Of a stretch of DNA of 64,000 nt, positions 60,501 to 64,000 are shown in pieces. The notes below the pieces were generated by a model that saw only the letters and a program-made list of their open reading frames with translations, ran no database searches and was not told the origin of the DNA. This DNA is from Heliocidaris erythrogramma (lineage: Eukaryota > Echinodermata > Echinoidea > Camarodonta > Echinometridae), in NCBI GenBank assembly GCA_025617745.1, contig CM046855.1, forward strand, positions 12,244,380 through 12,308,379, read 5' to 3'. Each line of letters opens with the position of its first letter. Position 1 is the first letter of the stretch. The position numbers were made by a program, and so were the translations under genes.

Positions 60501-63500
60501 TAAAACATCAAATGGATAAAGTATACAACGTAAAATGTTTATATCGATTAGAAAATTGGTTCGGCGCATAAATTACAAAGAATCTACTGACCAAATGAAA
60601 CATCAAATAAATCAGAACTAAGACGCAAAATATATTTATCGAATCGAAAATTGATTTGGCGCGTAACTAATGGATAATATTCAACCCAAATAAAACATGA
60701 AATGAATGAAGTATACAACGCAAAATGTTTATATCGGATAGAAAATTGGTTCGGCGCATAAATTACAGAGAATCTACTGACCAAATGAAACAACAAATAA
60801 ATTAGAACTATAAGACGCAAATATACATTTATCGAATCGGAAATTGATTTGGCGCGTAACTAATGAATAATATTCAACCAAAATAAAACATGAAATGAAT
60901 GAAGTATACAACGCAAAATGTTTATATCGGATAGAAAATTGGTTCGGCGCATAAATTACAGAGAATCTACTGACCAAATGAAACAACAAATAAATTAGAA
61001 CTAAGACGCAACATATATTTATCGAATCGGAAATTGATTTGGCGCGTAACTAATGGATAATATTCAACCCAAATAAAACATGAAAGGGATGAAGTATACA
61101 ACGCAAAATGTTTTATCGAATAGAAAATTGGTTCGGCGCATAAATTACAGCGAATCTACTTACCAAATGAATTAGATCTATAAGACGGAAAATACAATAT
61201 GTGGGCAGCGGAATTTTCTGTAAATTTTCACTACAAAATTAGAAGCTCGAAAGTTTTTTTTGTGTGTGTCAAAGACATCGGAGCAATGAGACAAATGAGA
61301 AAATAAAGATGAAACACAAATCATAAGGATGTTTTGGTAACATCGGCAACACCTTGTCTTTAACGTCTTGAAAGAGAAGGGACATTGCAGAATTATAAAA
61401 TGGAATATAAACAAGAGAAAACAAATATGAAACATAAATCAAAAAGATGTCGGACCCGTGCCGTTCTCGCGGCTCATCTCAAACATCACGCTTGCACACA
61501 AACCCTCGTCCGGCCGTACTAGGGCATTTAGACTAGTCCGTTTACCCTAGTACGCCCGAACGCGTTTAGACGAAGTGCTGCCCGCAATGAGGACGCGTAT
61601 ATTTAGACGGACGCGTGACGTTGCCCGCGGGCGGGACTGTATTTCTCCAGCAGGGCTTGAGTATCTACCGCCAGGGACCGAAAGGTCTGGGGCGTAACCT
61701 CAGCCTGTGAAGAGGCATCATCCTCCGAGAATCCCGACTGCGAAGCCTGATCCCAAGAAGGGCGGCTTAGGCAGTCCCAGGATTCCTCCCCAGGCGGAGC
61801 ACCAAGTGCCGCTGGAAGGGGAGCAGCCCCGACCGGACGATCAAAAGCTGAACGTGGTCGGGAGACGCCTGGAAAGACTCATGTGTGTTGGAACCCAACA
61901 GCACTGAGCCGGATACCTGAGCAAAGGAACCGGATCCCAATCCACTGGAAACAGTGGTGGAAACCAAGGGAAAACCAGTGTTCCTAGCCGGATAACCGGT
62001 AAAACTGGATTCGGGAACCGGAAAACCGGAACCGGTATCCGAACCAGATCCGAAACCGGATCCGGACCGGGGCGGGTACAGGTATCCCCCCTCCCCCAGG
62101 GGGGGAGGGGTTGGAGTCAGGCGTGGTGGGGGGTACGGACATAGAGTCTGACCAACCACTCTTCTCCACAATGATCTTCAGATAATTCAGAAGTTCATGG
62201 GAGACGCTCGACTCAGAAGATGTAGTCGCCCTCGGAGGGCTAACCCGCTTCTTCTTGGCCTCCCCTGACACAGTTGGTGAAGACTCGGTCGATGTCGAGG
62301 GGAGAGAGTCCGCCCCGCCGGCCGGCTGGGCAGGACTCTGGCGCTTACGTTTCTTGGGCAGGCGAGCATGCTTACCGCTCCCTTTACCCTTTGAAACGGG
62401 CGCCGCTTCCGTAGGAAGCCCTGCACTGGGTACATTTGGAAGATCACGACTCCTTTTACTCTTACCCGCCTTGCTTGGATTAGAAGCGTGCGGAGAGACA
62501 AAAGGAGCCGACCCCTGAGCGAACACATCTGTGGCTAGAGAGCGAGAAGTGTCACTCGAGCGAGACGAACTGCGGGTTGGGGTACCACCCACAGTTTTAT
62601 CGGCGAGAGGTATTGGCCTAGTGAGGCACTCACTCTCTCTGTTATACAATGTCTCTATCCCCGAGAGAGATATTGGCCTAGTGCGGCACTCACTCTCCCG
62701 GTTTATCCCGCATGAGTTGGTCGTCAAAACGACAAACTCATCACGGGCCGAGGTAGGCCCTAACTTACCTACGAGATGAACCTCTCGCAGCCAACCCTCC
62801 CAAGGCTAGGCGAGTCCCCACTGGGGAAACACTAGCCGTACGAGACGGAGACTTCGACATGGCTGAAAAAATAAAGACAAGCAAACAAATATAGAACTAT
62901 ATAAGGCAACAACCAACTCACAATACGGAGTGGGAATAAACTCCTATTACGGAGAAACACAACGTTCTGATTAAACCGCTTGTCTAAGCGCGTTGAATCA
63001 ACCACCTACAGACACGGGGGAAGAGCCCGACGCAGTGTACTAGTACACCGTCTGTGAGTAATGCCCAGAAGGGGAAGAAAAACGGCAAAATAATTTGATT
63101 AAAATACCGTGAAGGAGGTTGACTTAGGAAAAGTCCGATACACCAAAATGTGTGTAAAAGCTTGGTGAACAGAATTTTTATTGCGAATAGCAACCAAAAA
63201 CGCTTTTGGAGGTAAAAATCTCGCAATTTAGGCTAAGACTTGGCTCATAGATGTCACTTCTCTGACGGGCGAGAAAGGAAGAGGAAGAGCATGGCGGCTG
63301 CGCGATCATGATTGGTGGACGGGGAGCGCGCGCGCGGGCAGGGGCATGCACGTTTCTGACTTAGTTTTTCTCGAATGACGGCATAGTTTGGGAAACTAGC
63401 AAATAGGTAGATACATTGATTTATTGCTGTAAATATAATGTGTACATGCCTTGCAAATTTTTCAGTTTACTGCATGTCACAGACTTTGCAAATATCCAAT

Positions 63501-63757
63501 AACCAATTTACTAGTCCAATTTACACATACACAGTAACATTGGAATTTTAACCAGTGGCAGTGCTTTGCAATTGCACAAAGCAATATGAATATTGTCTGG
63601 GCGGGGAGAAATGACTTAGTTCCTGAAATGCTCATTTCAAAATAATGACATATGCAGTGTACTCACAGGTATTCTCTTTCTTTGGGAGTGTCATCTTTCG
63701 ATATCCCCACAAGAATACAGAGTCCTCTTCCGATGCTACTTATCAATTCATCACCAA
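36426..63757 (-). CDS. DTD1: DTD1 (D-aminoacyl-tRNA deacylase 1), exons 2-5 of a split gene; exon 1 lies outside the window
   Basis: DTD hydrolyses D-amino acids (and glycine mis-attached to tRNA-Ala) from tRNA, a cytosolic proofreading step in translation; the family acts as a homodimer. Four minus-strand exons (63667-63757, 43582-43684, 39694-39826, 36426-36568) join in frame with GT..AG borders and phases 2, 0, 1, 0. The joined protein matches the animal DTD1 family from about residue 16 to 170. Both active-site signatures are present: SQFTL, split by the exon 3/4 junction, and the NDGPVT form of the NxGPVT (Gly-cisPro) motif in exon 5. Exon 1, with the start methionine, is beyond the right edge. 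Intron 2 is about 20 kb and filled with DIRS and satellite DNA. The C-terminus is uncertain: exon 5 can splice on, or read through to a stop at 36351. Confidence 0.95.
37105..37128 (+). repeat. Poly-G tract
   Basis: A run of about 23 G in the DTD1 intron between exons 4 and 5. Confidence 0.85.
38340..38900. other. CpG-richer patch in a DTD1 intron
   Basis: Many CG dinucleotides (GATCGCTGCGAGCGC, ATCGCGCACACG, GCGATCGACGAC) stand out from AT-rich surroundings. It could be a promoter-like patch for the downstream zinc-module gene or an old GC-rich repeat. No decisive element was seen. Confidence 0.3.
39694..39826 (-). CDS. DTD1: DTD1 exon 4
   Basis: This 133-nt exon begins with FTL, completing the SQFTL signature. 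It continues through LKGNKPDFHQAMP and a helix ending in DYQPDKIK, all conserved DTD1 segments. The acceptor is CATTTCAG and the donor is AAAG|GTAATG. The final G joins AT of exon 5 to give the Asp of DGKFGAYM. Confidence 0.95.
40840..41508. repeat. Tandem ~150-bp repeat array with TGACCTTTGACC cores, copy 2
   Basis: About four units of the family seen at 10.99-11.79 kb, starting AACTAGATGAATCT and ending GACGGACGGAC..ATGCCTCCGGCACCACC. One unit has GACCTTTGACCTTTGACCTT, an expansion of the core hexamer. Confidence 0.85.
42128..43320. other. Compound repeat region bounded by ACCGCCGCGC inverted words
   Basis: The left word ACCGCCGCGC (about 42134) and the right word GCGCGGCGGT (about 43298) are inverted. 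The left boundary also forms a hairpin (TACCGCC..GGCGGTA). Between them lie a tRNA-derived SINE and unassigned AT-rich sequence. Confidence 0.4.
43060..43252 (-). mobile_element. tRNA-derived SINE
   Basis: On the minus strand, a tRNA-like head (43181-43252) has an A-box-like TGTGGTGTAGTG and a perfect B box GGTTCGAACCC. The body CCTTGGGCAAGGCATTTTAT, common in invertebrate SINEs, follows. It is not a functional tRNA: the anticodon arm does not fold properly. Confidence 0.65.
43582..43684 (-). CDS. DTD1: DTD1 exon 3
   Basis: This 103-nt exon encodes VRKILNLRLF...KDKQLEILCVSQ, the DTD central beta sheet. It ends exactly at the SQ of the catalytic SQFTL motif. The acceptor is CCTCCACAG and the donor is CAG|GTAATG. 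It follows exon 2 (phase 2) and joins exon 4 in phase 0. The spacing to exon 2 (about 20 kb) results from retrotransposon and satellite insertions in the intron. Confidence 0.95.
44033..44325. repeat. Complex inverted terminal region of DIRS copy A
   Basis: A segment at 44033-44085 (AAGAAAATTATAACTAATTT..) recurs inverted at 44228-44278. 44086-44158 is an inverted, internally deleted copy of the right-end region 49625-49750. 44283-44323 is an inverted copy of the terminal 49740-49785. Confidence 0.8.
44367..47161 (-). pseudogene. DIRS copy A pol: reverse transcriptase, RNase H, tyrosine recombinase, with two frameshifts
   Basis: The RT begins about 47120 (VGGRLQYFLPAWEEI). It continues in frame from 46898 (VDLKDAYFHVPI), moves to another frame near 46700-46730 (FRFKALPFGLKPAP; catalytic YLDD), and returns near 46090-46130 at the RNase H (ISTDASLLGWGG, TDNTT). 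The recombinase follows: SGQRRSTIQAL (Arg), HDTRSVSTSWAL (His-x2-Arg) and FTSFYLKDV (Tyr), all catalytic residues of the tyrosine recombinase family present. It ends at the stop at 44367. This protein set would copy and circularise element RNA and integrate it by site-specific recombination. The two shifts cancel, so downstream domains stay intact. Confidence 0.88.
47419..49083 (-). pseudogene. DIRS copy A gag-like region
   Basis: It starts MTTNSCGI at 49083 with a Ser/Pro/Lys-rich N-terminus (KKKRVSPPRA, LLNYLKIIVEKSGWSDSM). The frame changes at a C/G run near 48440-48460 into a Gly/Ser-rich segment, and again near 48100 into FSEDDASSQAEVTPQTFRSL. From there it is open to a stop at 47419. 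A further frame, 47412-46972, is basic ([16 protein letters not shown]), like a nucleic-acid-binding gag tail, and overlaps the RT start. Copy B shows the same first frame change. Confidence 0.7.
49804..51086 (-). mobile_element. DIRS copy B, left part (RT start and gag tail), 3'-truncated
   Basis: Nearly identical to 46690-47985 of copy A. It begins abruptly inside the RT (at CTAGTAGGTCCC), directly abutting the right end of copy A in the same orientation. It carries a 28-bp deletion in gag relative to A (at about 50731). RNase H and recombinase are absent. The rest of copy B continues at 61640 after the 10.55-kb insertion. Confidence 0.88.
49973..50278 (-). pseudogene. DIRS copy B reverse transcriptase N-terminal fragment
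   Basis: About 100 codons with the same residues as copy A (VGGRLQYFLPAWEEI through SPIFVIPKRSE), then the catalytic-region start VDLKDAYFHVPI in the overlapping frame 49608-50015. It stops at the junction before YLDD, so it cannot work as RT. Confidence 0.8.
52640..54480. repeat. Diverged repeat present about three times
   Basis: Segments at 52660-53110 and 53965-54450, and a shorter one at 53650-53750, share CGTCAGAGC, TGATAGGCTT, TTTGTTTCGTGCTTG, AAATGCATAAATTACTTG and CAATCATTCTGGT. They are interleaved with purine-rich GA tracts (53340-53640 and 53790-53950). Confidence 0.65.
53330..53960 (+). repeat. Purine-rich tracts with a poly-G run
   Basis: Two long GA-rich stretches and a run of G near 53932-53952. 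Apparent Lys/Arg/Glu frames are compositional. Confidence 0.7.
54481..57589. other. Interior of the 10.55-kb insertion; no gene recognised
   Basis: Low-complexity and diverged repeat sequence with G/C runs (56670-56710, 56915-57000) and ACATGTACATGTA words (56340-56390). Nothing coding is supported. Confidence 0.5.
57590..59110. repeat. Satellite 1: ~148-bp tandem repeat, about nine units, A-B-B higher order
   Basis: The core TGACCTTTGACCCTATAAA recurs near 57731, 57881, 58030, 58182, 58327, 58478, 58632 and 58800, with a variant near 58955. A-type units read ACACTGGTGGCAGCATCACC and B-type units ACAATGAGGGCAGCATCACC; their order is A,B,B,A,B,B,A, then two A-like units. Confidence 0.88.
59104..59130 (+). 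repeat. CGG trinucleotide run
   Basis: About nine GCG/CGG units at the end of satellite 1. Confidence 0.9.
59280..61345. repeat. Satellite 2: ~190-bp tandem repeat with a ~965-bp higher-order duplication
   Basis: TTCGGCGCATAAATTACA recurs near 59299, 59402, 59597, 59785, 59977, 60369, 60561, 60753, 60948 and 61135. The block from 59400 recurs from 60366 with the same unit-specific variants, and a non-satellite tail (TGTGGGCAGCGGAATTTTCT, then the CATCGGAGCAATG segment) follows each block at about 60047 and 61200. Confidence 0.88.
61640..63449 (-). mobile_element. DIRS copy B, right part (element 5' end and gag start)
   Basis: Nearly identical to 47987-49803 of copy A and continuous with 49804-51086 once the 10.55-kb insertion is removed. 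It ends at the same TGTGTACATGC word as copy A. Only a few substitutions and one short indel (AAAAAATAAAG versus AAAATAAAG near 62868) were noted. Confidence 0.9.
61767..62727 (-). pseudogene. DIRS copy B gag N-terminal region
   Basis: Same start (MTTNSCGI) and same frame change at the C/G run (near 62085-62106) as copy A, so the change predates their separation or is tolerated. It is interrupted downstream by the 10.55-kb insertion. Confidence 0.7.
63667..63757 (-). CDS. DTD1: DTD1 exon 2
   Basis: This 91-nt exon encodes the DTD N-terminal core, GDELISSIGRGLCILVGIS, then DDTPKEREYL. The acceptor is a CT-rich tract ending in TTTAG and the donor is CT|GTGAGT. The first two bases complete a codon begun in exon 1 and the last two (CT) join the first A of exon 3 to make Leu. 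The acceptor abuts a long GA/CT microsatellite (63763-63847) that forms most of the polypyrimidine tract, so repeat-length change there could affect splicing. Confidence 0.93.
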
Positions 63758-63762
63758 CTAAA

Positions 63763-63763
63763 G

Positions 63764-63823
<60 letters not shown>

Positions 63824-63847
63824 GGAGGGAGAGAGAGAGAGAGAGAT
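63763..63847 (+). repeat. GA microsatellite beside DTD1 exon 2
   Basis: About 85 bp of GA with GGGA interruptions. On the minus strand it is a CT run forming the acceptor pyrimidine tract of exon 2. Confidence 0.9.
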
Positions 63848-64000
63848 TAAGAGGAGACTACAACTTGATCCATTGATCAAAGTCTTTCAATTTACTTCAT
63901 AATAATAATAATTTTTTAAAAGAGTTATTGTATTACATATCATGTTCCCTATGGCTAGTATGAGGCACTCATAGCTACAGTACATTCCTATACTTCGTGT

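Larger units (their letters stand above)
51087..61639. mobile_element. 10.55-kb TA-flanked insertion with GC-rich inverted ends, no visible transposase
   Basis: It splits DIRS copy B at a TA that is present once in copy A (GAAGATATTTCTCC) and duplicated here. The left end CAGTTCCGCCCGCGGGCAAC and the inverted right end CAGTCCCGCCCGCGGGCAAC match at 26 of 27 bases. CpG-rich subterminal zones hold GACGCGT and TTTAGACG words. The interior holds divergent repeats, purine-rich tracts and two satellite arrays but no frame resembling a transposase. The TA target and CAG..CTG ends would suit a Tc1/mariner-type or related DNA transposon; the superfamily is not assigned. Confidence 0.85.
43685..63666 (-). 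other. DTD1 intron 2, about 20 kb, transposon-filled
   Basis: Everything between DTD1 exons 2 and 3 lies in this intron: DIRS copy A, truncated DIRS copy B, the 10.55-kb TA-flanked insertion and its satellites. The DIRS coding sense is the same strand as DTD1. About 350 bp next to exon 3 and 215 bp next to exon 2 look like ordinary intron. Confidence 0.9.

Noticed and set aside
59618-60989. Repeated Phe/Ser-rich frames on the minus strand
   Set aside because: They are translations of the 190-bp satellite units.
1-64000. CRISPR arrays, operons or bacterial-type defence genes
   Set aside because: The sequence is clearly eukaryotic with introns; the tandem repeats have no spacer structure.

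Overview
This window is animal nuclear DNA: AT-rich, intron-rich and full of transposons, with GT..AG introns, tRNA-derived SINE sequence, many TTAA- and TA-flanked elements, and a DIRS-type retrotransposon. The repeat types, the frequent ACATGTACATGT motif and the divergence of the one gene I can name suggest a marine deuterostome, most likely an echinoderm such as a sea urchin. That placement is inference. All recognisable host coding sequence is on the minus strand, so genes read from high to low coordinates.

Right part (about 36.4-63.8 kb): exons 2-5 of DTD1, D-aminoacyl-tRNA deacylase 1. Exon 1 is beyond the right edge. Intron 2 is about 20 kb. It holds one nearly complete DIRS element (copy A, 44.03-49.80 kb) joined head-to-tail to a 3'-truncated copy (copy B). 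Copy B is split by a 10,553-bp insertion (51,087-61,639). That insertion duplicates TA, has GC-rich inverted ends, shows no transposase, and carries two satellite arrays, one with an A-B-B higher-order pattern.

Middle (14.58-34.66 kb): a gene I do not recognise, reconstructed here as 12 consecutive exons. Every exon starts and ends in phase 0. Ten of them each encode one copy of the same cysteine/histidine module, C-x2-C-x(8-16)-C-x2-C-x4-H-x2-C-x3-H-x-C. The module resembles the piggyBac C-terminal zinc ribbon and the first half of a PHD finger. The other two exons are low complexity, one with a classical nuclear localisation signal. The last exon has an acidic tail and a stop codon. This modular gene is the strongest candidate for an undescribed system. 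Its first exon was not found.

Left part (1-14.5 kb): two clean exons (8,474-8,634 and 7,277-7,481) encode a SIN3-type PAH (paired amphipathic helix) domain. They lie downstream of the zinc-module gene on the same strand and could belong to it as an alternative 3' end, or to a separate gene. The rest is mobile and repetitive DNA: a 2.7-kb TTAA-flanked piggyBac-like element, a 654-bp TTAA MITE with a second copy at 21.0 kb, foldback elements, a pair of tandem palindromes, a minisatellite, and arrays rich in TGACCTTTGACC.

Links between genes are inferred. DTD1 is a translation-quality enzyme with no evident tie to its neighbours. The zinc-module gene and PAH exons look like nuclear, chromatin-associated proteins. 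The coincidence of a piggyBac-like zinc module with several TTAA-type elements is suggestive only.
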